Positions 8,340-17,432 of a stretch of 64,000 nucleotides of DNA are shown here, in pieces (position 1 is the stretch's first letter; each line of letters starts with the position of its first letter). This DNA is from Candidatus Woesearchaeota archaeon (GTDB taxonomy: Archaea; Nanobdellota; Nanobdellia; Woesearchaeales; GCA-023898365), in NCBI GenBank assembly GCA_023898365.1, contig CP060219.1, positions 620,001-684,000 of the forward strand, in the 5' to 3' direction. Made by a program: the position numbers and the translations under genes. The notes under the pieces are model-generated. The model ran no database searches, was not told where the DNA came from, and saw only the letters and a list, made by a program, of their open reading frames with translations.

Positions 8340-9788
8340 ATGTTGTTTAACTCACTCCACTTTTTGCTATTCTTCCCGATCGTCGTAGCTATTTATTTCT
8401 CGATCAAACAAAAATATCGCTGGATTCTCTTGCTCATTGCCAGTTATTATTTCTACATGAGCTGGAAAGCAGAATATATTATTCTTATCATGCTCTCTAC
8501 GCTTGTTGATTACGTTGCTGGATGGCAAATTCATGCATCCAAATCGCTGCGAAGAAAGAAAGCATTCCTTTGGCTAAGCATTGTTACCAATTTAGGCCTC
8601 CTTTTCGCATTTAAGTATTTTAATTTCTTTTCTGATTCATTGCGTGCACTTCTTGCAACCTGGAGCATTCCTCTTTCACCAGTAACGCTCAAAGTGTTGC
8701 TTCCAGTTGGTATTTCCTTTTACACGTTTCAAACAATGAGTTATACCCTCGATATTTACTTTGGAAAAATTAAACCAGAAAAACATCTCGGTATTTTTGC
8801 TGTGTATGTCTCATTTTTTCCTCAACTCGTTGCAGGACCAATTGAACGAGCAAGAAACTTACTTCCTCAATTCTACGAAAAGCACAAATTCGAATATGTG
8901 CGGGTGACCAACGGTTTGAAACTCATGCTTTGGGGTTTTTTCAAAAAGATCGTCATCGCTGATCGCCTTGCTATTGTGGTAAACATGGTCTACAATAATC
9001 CAACTGAGTATCATGGCATTGCTTTACTTCTCGCAACCATCTTTTTTGCCTATCAAATTTACTGCGATTTCTCTGGCTACTCTGATATTGCGATTGGCGC
9101 AGCGCAAGTGATGGGATTCAATTTAATGGATAACTTCAAGCGCCCCTATTTTTCAGGATCCATTTCAGAATTTTGGAAACGCTGGCATATATCCTTATCT
9201 TCTTGGTTTCGCGACTACGTCTACATTCCTCTGGGGGGAAACCGCGTAAGTGTTCCCAGATGGTATTTTAACCTCTTCTTTGTCTTTTTGGTCAGTGGCT
9301 TGTGGCACGGCGCGAACTGGACGTTTGTCTTATGGGGTGCGCTGCACGGATTTTATCTTGTCTTTAGCATTATTACAGCAACACCTCGCAAAGCACTATG
9401 CAACTTTTTACGATTACCGAAAGTTCCTTGGCTCTTGAAAGGCTTGCAAATAGCATCCACGTTTGTTTTTGTAAACATCGGATGGATTTTTTTCAGAGCA
9501 AACAACATCAGTGAGGGGTGGTATGTGCTTAAGAACATTTTTGTTGGCTGGTCACTTGACTTTTCAGGAATCAATCTTGGTGGTATTGGGTGGGAAGGAC
9601 TTATCTTTTCCTTTTTGATCATTCTCTTCATGGAGTTTGTGCATCTTCTCCAAGAACATATGCGTATGCGAGAGTTTTTATCAAGAAAACCAGTTGTGCT
9701 TCGCTGGAGTATCTACTTACTTATCTTAAGCATGATTTTTATCTTTGGCGTGTTTGAAAATGTGGAGTTTATTTACTTTCAATTTTAG
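8340..9788 (+). CDS. MBOAT-family membrane O-acyltransferase (AlgI/DltB/PatA-like)
   Basis: MBOAT proteins move acyl groups across or onto the outer face of the membrane, for example acetyl groups onto alginate or D-alanyl groups onto teichoic acid. The 482 residues contain about ten hydrophobic segments and the family motifs: LPVGISFYTFQTMSYTLDIYFG, FFPQLVAGPIERA, YCDFSGYSDIAIG, FWKRWHISLSSWFRDYVYIPLGG, and SGLWHGANWTFVLWGALHG with the catalytic His. The next gene encodes an SGNH-fold partner only 12 nt downstream, as in AlgI/AlgJ systems. Together they probably O-acylate the extracellular glycan. Acyl donor and acceptor are unknown. Confidence 0.93.
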   Translation: MLFNSLHFLLFFPIVVAIYFSIKQKYRWILLLIASYYFYMSWKAEYIILIMLSTLVDYVAGWQIHASKSLRRKKAFLWLSIVTNLGLLFAFKYFNFFSDSLRALLATWSIPLSPVTLKVLLPVGISFYTFQTMSYTLDIYFGKIKPEKHLGIFAVYVSFFPQLVAGPIERARNLLPQFYEKHKFEYVRVTNGLKLMLWGFFKKIVIADRLAIVVNMVYNNPTEYHGIALLLATIFFAYQIYCDFSGYSDIAIGAAQVMGFNLMDNFKRPYFSGSISEFWKRWHISLSSWFRDYVYIPLGGNRVSVPRWYFNLFFVFLVSGLWHGANWTFVLWGALHGFYLVFSIITATPRKALCNFLRLPKVPWLLKGLQIASTFVFVNIGWIFFRANNISEGWYVLKNIFVGWSLDFSGINLGGIGWEGLIFSFLIILFMEFVHLLQEHMRMREFLSRKPVVLRWSIYLLILSMIFIFGVFENVEFIYFQF

Positions 9789-9800
9789 AGGCTTATTGTT

Positions 9801-10754
9801 ATGAAAAAAGAAAAACGAAGATTTATGCGAACAACGCTCATCTTTATTCTCTTCGTTATTGTTCTTCTCGCACTCTTCAATGCAGCATATTCTTGGTATG
9901 TCATTCCTCAAAAGAACATTTTCAAAAGTGAAGTGCAATTTGCTGCTACGAGTGAGCAAAATATCTCCATACTCTTTTTTGGTGATTCGCATGTTGCACG
10001 AAGTGTAAACCCTGAGTTCATTCCTGGTTCGTTTAACTATGCGGTTCCTTCTGAAATTTATGAACAAACATTTTTCAAAGTTCGCAATGTTTTAGAAGAA
10101 GGCACGACCGCTTCCATTTTTGTTTTTCCCATTGACTTACATGATTTTTCCATGTACCGATCCGCGCCGTATGTTGATGCGTGGTATTGGAAAACAAAGA
10201 TGTCCTACGCAGAACTTGCCCGTGTTTCAAACAACTCCTTGCTTGGCGTTGCTGTTAAAGCAAACTTTCCTTTTTTTGGCAACGGACTTGAAGCATGGCA
10301 ACTGCTTGCAAATCCTGAACGAACGCCTGTTCTACAAGGATGGCAAGCAAACGATGCTGACTTTTCGCAAAAATCTAATCGTGACGCCATCGGTCTTGCT
10401 CGAGCACAAAAACATTTTCCAGCATACCCTGAAATATTTAACGAGCGACTCGTCAAGGGGTTTATCAGCACACTCGAACTCGCAAAAGCACATAACAAGA
10501 CCATTGTTTTTGTTGCGTATCCTGTTTCCGCAGAATATTTAGCGGGTGCACAAGAAGTTGGCATAACTCCTGAAGCATTTTATGCTACACTTAACACTCT
10601 TCTTGAACGCTTCGCGCCCGATGCGTACATTTTTGATTATTTAACTACCTACGCAAACCAAAGCGTGCTGTTTAGTGACTCGGACCATCTAAATGTGCGA
10701 GGGGCAAGCACGTTTTCTCTTGACTTGAATGAGGATTTAGAAACGGTGCGCTGA
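9801..10754 (+). CDS. Membrane-anchored SGNH/AlgJ-like acyltransferase partner
   Basis: A protein of 317 residues with an N-terminal membrane anchor (about residues 10-31: TTLIFILFVIVLLALFNAA) and an extracellular domain. Block I is FFGDSHVARSVNP with the nucleophile-type GDS; block V near the C terminus is FSDSDHLNVRGAS with the Asp-His pair. That is the SGNH arrangement seen in AlgX/AlgJ and other MBOAT partners. It starts 12 nt after the MBOAT stop. The likely role is to take the acyl group delivered by the MBOAT protein and place it on a sugar hydroxyl outside the cell; a deacetylase is the alternative. Confidence 0.8.
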   Translation: MKKEKRRFMRTTLIFILFVIVLLALFNAAYSWYVIPQKNIFKSEVQFAATSEQNISILFFGDSHVARSVNPEFIPGSFNYAVPSEIYEQTFFKVRNVLEEGTTASIFVFPIDLHDFSMYRSAPYVDAWYWKTKMSYAELARVSNNSLLGVAVKANFPFFGNGLEAWQLLANPERTPVLQGWQANDADFSQKSNRDAIGLARAQKHFPAYPEIFNERLVKGFISTLELAKAHNKTIVFVAYPVSAEYLAGAQEVGITPEAFYATLNTLLERFAPDAYIFDYLTTYANQSVLFSDSDHLNVRGASTFSLDLNEDLETVR

Positions 10755-10800
10755 TGCCCGTAACATTTAAGAATGCGACGCAGTTGCTTTGGAGTCATCT

Positions 10801-11691
10801 ATGAAACAAACACACACCTCTCCTCTCACAATTGTTCACGTTCTTGGCTCAGGCCATTGTGGTAGCACTCTCTTGGATTTGATTCTCGGTGCGCACTCAA
10901 AGGTTGTCGGTGTTGGCGAAGTCGTGAATGTGTATCTGCACAATTTTGAAAATCCCACACATGACTATCGTTGTACGTGCGAACAAAACTGGTCTGCGTG
11001 TTCTTTTTGGAGTAACGTTTTTGCTCGCATGGGCGAAAAAACACGAAAAAGCATGGCGGGAAGACGAATTGCTCATTCTGTTTTTCGATTGCTGTTTATT
11101 CAAAAAAAGAAGCCTTTTGCAGGGGTAAAGCCAGGTCAACGCATCCAACTCAAAACATTTCTTGATAACCATCACGCCATGTATAACGCTATTGCGCAGG
11201 TTTCCAAGAAAAACATCATTGTTGATTCCTCAAAGGATTCCTTTCGTGCACTTCTGTTAAGTCAAGATAAACGGTTTAACCACGTGTTTGTTCACCTTAT
11301 TCGTGATGGACGAGGCGTGTTCTGGTCATACAAACGAAAGTATGGGTGGGGTTGGCGAGCACTCTATCTTTGGGGTGGTGCAAATCTTAAGATTGAACTG
11401 GTCAAGCTCAAAAACAAACGTGCAAAAGTTGTTACGGTTCGTTATGAAGATTTTGTTAAAGAGCCTGAAAAAATTGTTAAACGTGTCTTGCGTCCAATTG
11501 GCATCACTTTTGAACCGGGTATGATGCGTTTTGCTGATTCGCAGCAGCATCAACTTGGCGGTAATCGCATGCGATTTACCAAATCAAATGATATTCGCAT
11601 GGATGAAGCTTGGCGTCGAAACTTGACAAAGAAAGATCTTCGTTTGTTTACTCTTCTTGCAGGATGGCTAAACAAGATTTATAAATACTGA
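10801..11691 (+). CDS. PAPS-dependent sulfotransferase
   Basis: Sulfotransferases transfer the sulfuryl group of PAPS to hydroxyl or amino groups. The 296 residues have the 5'-phosphosulfate loop (VLGSGHCGSTLLDLILGAH) at the N terminus and the 3'-phosphate motif VHLIRDGRGVFWSYKRKYG in the middle, followed by VRYEDFVKEPEKIVKRVL, common to the family. The ATG at 10,801 is chosen because GGAG lies a few bases upstream; a TTG at 10,789 is less likely. No signal peptide is seen, so it should act in the cytoplasm before the glycan is flipped. It is the expected consumer of PAPS from the cysDNC operon. Confidence 0.9.
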   Translation: MKQTHTSPLTIVHVLGSGHCGSTLLDLILGAHSKVVGVGEVVNVYLHNFENPTHDYRCTCEQNWSACSFWSNVFARMGEKTRKSMAGRRIAHSVFRLLFIQKKKPFAGVKPGQRIQLKTFLDNHHAMYNAIAQVSKKNIIVDSSKDSFRALLLSQDKRFNHVFVHLIRDGRGVFWSYKRKYGWGWRALYLWGGANLKIELVKLKNKRAKVVTVRYEDFVKEPEKIVKRVLRPIGITFEPGMMRFADSQQHQLGGNRMRFTKSNDIRMDEAWRRNLTKKDLRLFTLLAGWLNKIYKY

Positions 11692-11710
11692 TTCGTTGCA
11701 TTTTTTTGCC

Positions 11711-12958
11711 ATGCCAGCAGACAAACTTTCTCTTCGTGAGACGCTTCTCAAACGTTCTTCGAAAGCTCTTGGTATTGACACGTCTTACTTTTTTGGCAAC
11801 TCATTTCTTCTTGTTCTTAACCAAGTTTTTGGCGCACTCAAAGCCTTTCTGGTAAGTTTACTTTTTGCCAATCTTGCTCCAAAAGAACTCTTTGGCGAGT
11901 ATGTCTTCGTTTCTGCATTGCTAAGTATTGCTTACTTGTTTGCGTTTCCAGGAATGCAAGTAGCAATCGTACAAGCCATTGCAAAAAATAAAGATGGCAC
12001 GTTCATGTTGGCACTTAAAGAGATCTACAAATGGAGTTGGCTGGGCAGTCTCTTTCTTGTTGGTTCTGCACTGTATAGCTATGTGCAGCACGATTCTTTC
12101 TCCATCGCTCTTATTTGTATAGTGCTTGCCGTGCTCTTTCCTCCTTTTAGTGTGTCAGGACTCTTTCGCGGGTATTATGTTGGGCGAAAACAATTCACCA
12201 CGTACTTTTATATTTCATCACTGCTCATATTCCTCTCTCTTGTTATGATTGGAGCCGTTCTTCTCTGGTATCAAGACCTCTTTTTACTCATTGTTCCTTT
12301 TGTTGTTGCGCAAGCACTTATTGGTGCCTATTTGAATCATATCGCAATTCCTCGTGTTATACGCTCAAAAGCAAGCGTGCCAAAGAACATTTCCTTTGGA
12401 AAAAAAATTAGTATTGCAGAATTGATTTACAGTTTAATTTTGAAACTTGATCGACCAATCGTTGCTATTCTTGGATTCGAACAACTTGCTATTTATTCAA
12501 TTATTACGTTGCTTCCCAATCAACCAAAAATAATGTTTAGCTCGCTTAAACCATTATACTTGCCAAAACTTGCCGAAGTCAAAATTCGACGAAAAGATTT
12601 TTTGCTCCACATATTCAAGTTCTTTATCATGGCAATAGGTATTATCGCGTTGTACTCAATTGTTGCTAGATTCTTGTTTATCACCTTTTATCCAGAATAT
12701 GTTGACTACACTTGGTTGAGTGTTTTGTTTGCTATCAGTATTGTTAACATTCCCCGCCCCTTAATCATGGCGGTGTTCCAGCATCGATTATCGCATAGAA
12801 AAATTAATGCGCTCAATGGCAGTGCAGCAATTGTTTCAATTGTCTCTCTTCTTGCATTGGTGCAATTTGGTTTGCTCGGCGTTGTTATTGCAAGAATTAT
12901 TGGGCGCTTTTACGAAGTGGGAAGCGCACTTGTCGTGTTTTTGTACGCCTCAAAGTAA
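11711..12958 (+). CDS. Wzx-like polysaccharide/lipid-linked glycan flippase
   Basis: A polytopic membrane protein of about 415 residues with roughly twelve hydrophobic segments, matching the polysaccharide-transport (MVF/MATE-like) family: FFGNSFLLVLNQVFGALKAF at the first helix, LAPKELFGEYVFVSALL, FPGMQVAIVQAIAK and KLDRPIVAILGFEQLAIYSI. Such proteins flip lipid-linked glycans from the cytoplasmic to the outer leaflet. The ATG at 11,711 is preferred over an upstream TTG at 11,696; neither has a strong ribosome binding site. The location just before AglB fits a role in presenting the finished glycan for N-linked transfer. Confidence 0.87.
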   Translation: MPADKLSLRETLLKRSSKALGIDTSYFFGNSFLLVLNQVFGALKAFLVSLLFANLAPKELFGEYVFVSALLSIAYLFAFPGMQVAIVQAIAKNKDGTFMLALKEIYKWSWLGSLFLVGSALYSYVQHDSFSIALICIVLAVLFPPFSVSGLFRGYYVGRKQFTTYFYISSLLIFLSLVMIGAVLLWYQDLFLLIVPFVVAQALIGAYLNHIAIPRVIRSKASVPKNISFGKKISIAELIYSLILKLDRPIVAILGFEQLAIYSIITLLPNQPKIMFSSLKPLYLPKLAEVKIRRKDFLLHIFKFFIMAIGIIALYSIVARFLFITFYPEYVDYTWLSVLFAISIVNIPRPLIMAVFQHRLSHRKINALNGSAAIVSIVSLLALVQFGLLGVVIARIIGRFYEVGSALVVFLYASK

Positions 12959-12970
12959 TTTCTAAGAAAT

Positions 12971-14122
12971 TTATCTGAAAAGAATTTTTCTATATTTTTC
13001 AACAATATGCGCCCAATCAAATTGTTGCGAGAACATATCATGCGTTTTTGTATCAACGACAGGTTTTTTTTCAAGCGTTTTTGTTATAGCGGCCGCCAAT
13101 GCTTCGGGTGTATTGTTAGGTAACACATACCCGTTTTTGCCATCGATAACCACTTCGTTTGCTCCTTCGTGCGGACTTGCTATCGCCCATTTTTTTAAGA
13201 ACAATGCTTGCAAGAGTGAGTTGCTTAATCCTCCTCCTGGATGGGCGCTGTGCACGTAGTATGTTGCTGCTTTCATGATAGCAATTGTTTTTGAAAACTC
13301 TTTGCTTCCTAAAAAAAAGATTGTTTTGTTACGTTCTTTGCCTGCTTTTTTTTGCAAGCGCTTTGCATCTTCTCCATCACCGATAATGACAAACGCAATC
13401 TTTTCTTTCTGTGCGGCAGGGAGAAGGTGTATTGCTGCAATGGTCTGCGCCACACCTTTCCATTTAAAGAGCCGTCCGACGAACAAAAATGTTGTTTTGT
13501 GTTCGAATTGTTTTGCAAAACGTTTGTCTGGAGCTATAGCGTTGTAGAGTTCTTTGTCAATGCCGCGATGAATGCGCGTAAGATTTTTGCTCGTAAAATT
13601 CTTTTTTACAAATTGTTCGACCGCTTTTGATATAACGACGCGTTCATCTGCTCCTGCAAAAACCATGCGGCCAAGCGTTCGATCATACAACCACGCAACA
13701 AACGTCTTAAAAGAACTTTCAAGCGTAACAAAACTACTGCCGTGTTCAACATGAATGAATTTTTTTTGGTTCCTGCGAAGTTTCGCGTAGAGCAAACCAA
13801 AAAAACTAATGGGGAAAAACCTTGTTCTGGTCATGACCAGTTCATACTCCTTTACTTTGGCAAGTTGGGACCAAAATTTTCCCGTCCAAAACTTAGGGAG
13901 TGGTAAGTTGTTGATAACTTCAAATGCGGGGTAGCGCACAACGAGCACTTTGTTTGCATGCTTGCGTTCAATCCAAGGCGCATTTGCTCGTATTCGTGGC
14001 GCAAAGATTGCCACAGGCCCTGTTTTGACATAATGCTTGGCAAACTCATCAACATGCGTTTCGAGGCCGCCAAGGTTTGGCAGGTAGTTTCCTGGCATAA
14101 TAAGGAGTTTTGCTTGCTTCAC
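12971..14122 (-). CDS. GT4-family glycosyltransferase
   Basis: This 383-residue GT-B enzyme begins KLLIMPGNYLPNLGGLETHV, the standard GT4 first strand and glycine-rich loop. The donor domain has FLFVGRLFKWKGVAQTIAAI and the late SNSLLQALFLKKWAIASPHE region. The usual first acidic residue of the E-x7-E motif is not obvious, so donor binding may be atypical. The start is a GTG at 14,122; a promoter TATA box 25-30 bp upstream makes it leaderless. ATG at 14,098 is an alternative but would remove part of the first strand. It is convergent with the flippase gene, with a 12-bp gap. Confidence 0.88.
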   Translation of the reverse strand: MKQAKLLIMPGNYLPNLGGLETHVDEFAKHYVKTGPVAIFAPRIRANAPWIERKHANKVLVVRYPAFEVINNLPLPKFWTGKFWSQLAKVKEYELVMTRTRFFPISFFGLLYAKLRRNQKKFIHVEHGSSFVTLESSFKTFVAWLYDRTLGRMVFAGADERVVISKAVEQFVKKNFTSKNLTRIHRGIDKELYNAIAPDKRFAKQFEHKTTFLFVGRLFKWKGVAQTIAAIHLLPAAQKEKIAFVIIGDGEDAKRLQKKAGKERNKTIFFLGSKEFSKTIAIMKAATYYVHSAHPGGGLSNSLLQALFLKKWAIASPHEGANEVVIDGKNGYVLPNNTPEALAAAITKTLEKKPVVDTKTHDMFSQQFDWAHIVEKYRKILFR

Positions 14123-14144
14123 CCGGTCAGGAACTCTTCCAAAA

Positions 14145-14155
14145 CTTATATAAAT
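14145..14155. promoter_or_regulatory. Near-palindromic TATA box shared by divergent genes
   Basis: CTTATATAAAT reads as a good TATA box on both strands. On the minus strand initiation 25 bp away falls at about 14,121, exactly the GTG start of the glycosyltransferase. On the plus strand it falls near 14,178, leaving a short leader with AGGGGGTTAGG before aglB at 14,196. Confidence 0.6.
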
Positions 14156-14195
14156 GTCGTTTTTTTTCTGAGGGTTAAGTTTTCAGGGGGTTAGG

Positions 14196-17100
14196 ATGGC
14201 AAGACGTCATATACATAAAAAACAATCAGCATCTTCTCGTCATGAGGAGCACACTCATCACGCATCTGCACAGAAGAAGGTATCACAAACAAATTTCCTC
14301 TCATCGTTTTGGGAAGGCTTTTCCGCGTTTTTTTCTCGCAAAGAAGTGCTCGCTGTTATAGCAATTCTTCTCTTTCTTGCACCGCTTCTTCTTTCATTAC
14401 ACATTCGTTTGTATCCTGTTGACTTACCCGTAACCAAGACGTGGGCTGAAAACTCAATCAATGATCAAATTAAGAGCCAGCTTGCCGCAAGTGTTGTGCA
14501 ACGTTTTGGCGCAACTCTTCCTCCTGATAGAGTAAACGAACTCGTTGAAGAAGAATTTCAAAAAGTGCTCAGTGGCGACCCAACGTACGCAGGTGTTCTC
14601 GGTGGTCAAGATTACGACACCTTTGTTCAGGCGCGCGCAGAAGGTTTTAAGAGTCGTTTACAAAATGATAATGGCGAAACGTACCTTGTCGCTATCGATC
14701 CCTATTTTTACATGCGAAGAGTCGACAACATTATCGAATCGGGAACGGTCTGTGATGAAATTGTTGATGGGCAATGCCGCGACAATCACATGTTCGCACC
14801 AATAGGTATTCCGACATCAGCGCAGTTTCATGAACAGCTTGGCGCGGCCTGGTATCGTTTTTTACATGCATTTAACGGCAACATCACACCCTTCTTTGCT
14901 TTCTTTTTGCTGCCTGCGTTCCTGTCAAGTTTAGTTGTAGTTCCAGGATATTTTCTTATGAAAAAGAAGTATGGTGTTCTTGCCGCATTCTTTTCTGCGC
15001 TCTTCCTTGCAACCAATGTCGCCTTTCTTGGAAGAACCTCAGCAGGATTTTCAGATACGGATTCATACACGCTTTTGTTTCCTCTCTTTATTCTCTGGGC
15101 GCTCGTGCCCGTGTTTGATAGGGAGACGACGTGGCAGAAGCGCGTTTTGTTTAGCGGTATTGCAGGATTTCTCTTCGGTTGGTTCTCGCTTGCGTGGACA
15201 GGTTGGACGTATTTTTTCATCATTGTTACTGCTGCACTCTTGGTGAAGATCGCGTATTACTTTGCAAAGCATCTTGTTTCCCTTTACCCCGAAATTTTCC
15301 ATGTTGACACCTATTTATACTGGGGTGCAGGCATGCTCTTGCTTGTAGAACTCTTGATCGGGATGCGCCTAGGGTATTCTTTATTCTCCATGGTTGTTGG
15401 AGTTGTGCTTTCGTTTATCTTGTACTTTTTGCTGCGCGTCAGTATTGCAGTTGTGCGCAAGAAAAAATGGAACGCACTTAAAACGTTCTTTACTTCAAAG
15501 ACCTTTTCTCACTATGGATTAACGTTTGTGTTGTTCACCATTTTTTCAGGCATATTTGTTTCGCTCTTCACTACTGTTGGTGTCTTTCTCAACGTGTATC
15601 GTCTGCCTTTTATTTTCTCTATTTTGAAAACAGCAACGCAAGGCTTTACTATCATGCCAAACGTACTCACGACTGTTGCGGAGCTTAATCCTGCAAGCCT
15701 TGGTGATCTTATTCACACCAACGGCGGAACGCTTATCTTCTTTCTTGCAACGATCGGACTCTTGTTGAGCTTTTTTAGGAAAGTCACGCACACGAAAATT
15801 GAGTCGTGGTTTATTGTTGGATCAATAATTTTTTACTTAATCGTGTTGTACAGCAGGTCAAGTTTCTCACTTGATTTACTAAGCTTCCTTGCCTTGTTTA
15901 GCATTCCATTTATCATCATCTTGGTCTATGGGTTGCTTAAAGATTCGGATATTGACTTATCGTATTCGCTTCTTTTATTCATTTGGCTTATCGCTATTAT
16001 GTATGCATCATCAAAAGGAATTCGCTTCGTTATGCTAAGCGCACCTGTAGTTGCTCTCGGCATTGGGATTTTGGTGAGTAAAGTCTACGGCTACATCGAA
16101 TATCTTATTTCCAAATGGGATAAAGTAACGACTGTCTTTTCAGCTCGATTCATCACCTTAGTTATTGTGCTTGTTTTCGCAACGTATCACTTAGCGTTCA
16201 TTCCTGTAGTTGCTGCAAATAACGCCGCAATGAACGAAGTTCCTTCAATGAATGATGCGTGGTGGTCGTCACTTGAAAAAATCAAGAATGAAGCGGCCCC
16301 TGATGCTATTGTAACCTCTTGGTGGGATTTTGGTCACTGGTTTAAGTACGTTGCAGATCGCGGAGTTACCTTTGATGGCGCCTCGCAAGGTTCTAATGCG
16401 CATTCTGTTGGAAACATTCTAGCGCAAACAGACGAAGAAGTTGCTCTTCGTACGTTACGCTTGATTTCTTGTGGGCAAAACGAAGCGCGAGACGCAATCA
16501 TTGCCCATTTCGACGGAAAAGAATATCGCGGCATGATCTTCCTTAAAGAATTACTCACGCTTGACACGAATGAACATGTTCGTACGCACTTAGAAGAAGC
16601 AGAATTTAGTGAAGATGAAATTTCATATATTATGGAGATGGGTTTCTGTCAACCTCCTGAAAACTACTTTATCACCAGTGAAGACATGGTTTCAAAAGCT
16701 GGTGTCTGGGGTCATTTCGGATTCTGGGATTTTAAGCGAGCACTCGCGTATAGCACCATGTATGGTAAGACCAAGGAAAAAGGAACCGCTGCGTTTTTAG
16801 ATCGCGCGTTTGACGCTACCGAAGAAGAAGCAACGCGATTGTATTTCGAAGTCAATCAACTTGCTAATGATGTGCAGGCAAATTCTTGGATTTCGCCTTG
16901 GCCTGGCTTTTACAATAATCGCGCAGCAGGTTGCACTGAAACAGTTGATGAAGATCTTGGCAGGCGTATGCTTTCCTGTAATGTAGGTATTGGTCTTGGC
17001 AGAGATTCGCAAGGGTTAACGGTTGCGATCAACGGCATCGAAGTGAACTTCGCCAAAGTAGATGGTAAAACGGTGCCTAAAGCCACGTTCCTGGTAAATT

Positions 17101-17417
17101 CGTACGCTGCTAACAATGTGCGTGTCAATCAAGTCCCTGCTCGCATTCCTGCGGGAACCTTTTCGTTCTATGAAGATGGAACGTTACTCTCCTATCGCAA
17201 TGCAACGGGGGAAAACTTGCTTTTAAGCATCTATGAATTACCAAATGGTCAATTTGGAGCAGTAGTGAGCGATCCGCTTTTCGAAAATTCACTCTTTCTT
17301 CGTCTCATGTTTTTTGAAGGAGTGAACACAAAATACTTTGAAAAGTTCAGCGATCAAACCTCGCTACTTGGTCAACGCATCATTATTTGGAAAGTGGCTT
17401 GGCCGGAGTTTTCCTAA
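14196..17417 (+). CDS. aglB: AglB/Stt3 oligosaccharyltransferase
   Basis: AglB transfers a lipid-linked glycan to Asn in N-x-S/T sequons on the outer face of the membrane. The 1,073 residues show a His-rich cytoplasmic N terminus, then about thirteen membrane helices from residue 50 onward. Acceptor- and metal-site motifs are visible: a first-loop acidic stretch with IDPYFYMRRVDNI, and GRTSAGFSDTDSYTLLFPLF. The hallmark WWDFGHW lies at about 709-715 (the consensus is WWDYG). A large C-terminal extracellular domain follows. A GGGGGTTAGG element precedes the ATG. It is the key gene that ties the glycan island to the sequon-rich surface proteins in the right half of the window. Confidence 0.96.
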   Translation: MARRHIHKKQSASSRHEEHTHHASAQKKVSQTNFLSSFWEGFSAFFSRKEVLAVIAILLFLAPLLLSLHIRLYPVDLPVTKTWAENSINDQIKSQLAASVVQRFGATLPPDRVNELVEEEFQKVLSGDPTYAGVLGGQDYDTFVQARAEGFKSRLQNDNGETYLVAIDPYFYMRRVDNIIESGTVCDEIVDGQCRDNHMFAPIGIPTSAQFHEQLGAAWYRFLHAFNGNITPFFAFFLLPAFLSSLVVVPGYFLMKKKYGVLAAFFSALFLATNVAFLGRTSAGFSDTDSYTLLFPLFILWALVPVFDRETTWQKRVLFSGIAGFLFGWFSLAWTGWTYFFIIVTAALLVKIAYYFAKHLVSLYPEIFHVDTYLYWGAGMLLLVELLIGMRLGYSLFSMVVGVVLSFILYFLLRVSIAVVRKKKWNALKTFFTSKTFSHYGLTFVLFTIFSGIFVSLFTTVGVFLNVYRLPFIFSILKTATQGFTIMPNVLTTVAELNPASLGDLIHTNGGTLIFFLATIGLLLSFFRKVTHTKIESWFIVGSIIFYLIVLYSRSSFSLDLLSFLALFSIPFIIILVYGLLKDSDIDLSYSLLLFIWLIAIMYASSKGIRFVMLSAPVVALGIGILVSKVYGYIEYLISKWDKVTTVFSARFITLVIVLVFATYHLAFIPVVAANNAAMNEVPSMNDAWWSSLEKIKNEAAPDAIVTSWWDFGHWFKYVADRGVTFDGASQGSNAHSVGNILAQTDEEVALRTLRLISCGQNEARDAIIAHFDGKEYRGMIFLKELLTLDTNEHVRTHLEEAEFSEDEISYIMEMGFCQPPENYFITSEDMVSKAGVWGHFGFWDFKRALAYSTMYGKTKEKGTAAFLDRAFDATEEEATRLYFEVNQLANDVQANSWISPWPGFYNNRAAGCTETVDEDLGRRMLSCNVGIGLGRDSQGLTVAINGIEVNFAKVDGKTVPKATFLVNSYAANNVRVNQVPARIPAGTFSFYEDGTLLSYRNATGENLLLSIYELPNGQFGAVVSDPLFENSLFLRLMFFEGVNTKYFEKFSDQTSLLGQRIIIWKVAWPEFS

Positions 17418-17432
17418 GCGGTGATTGCGACA

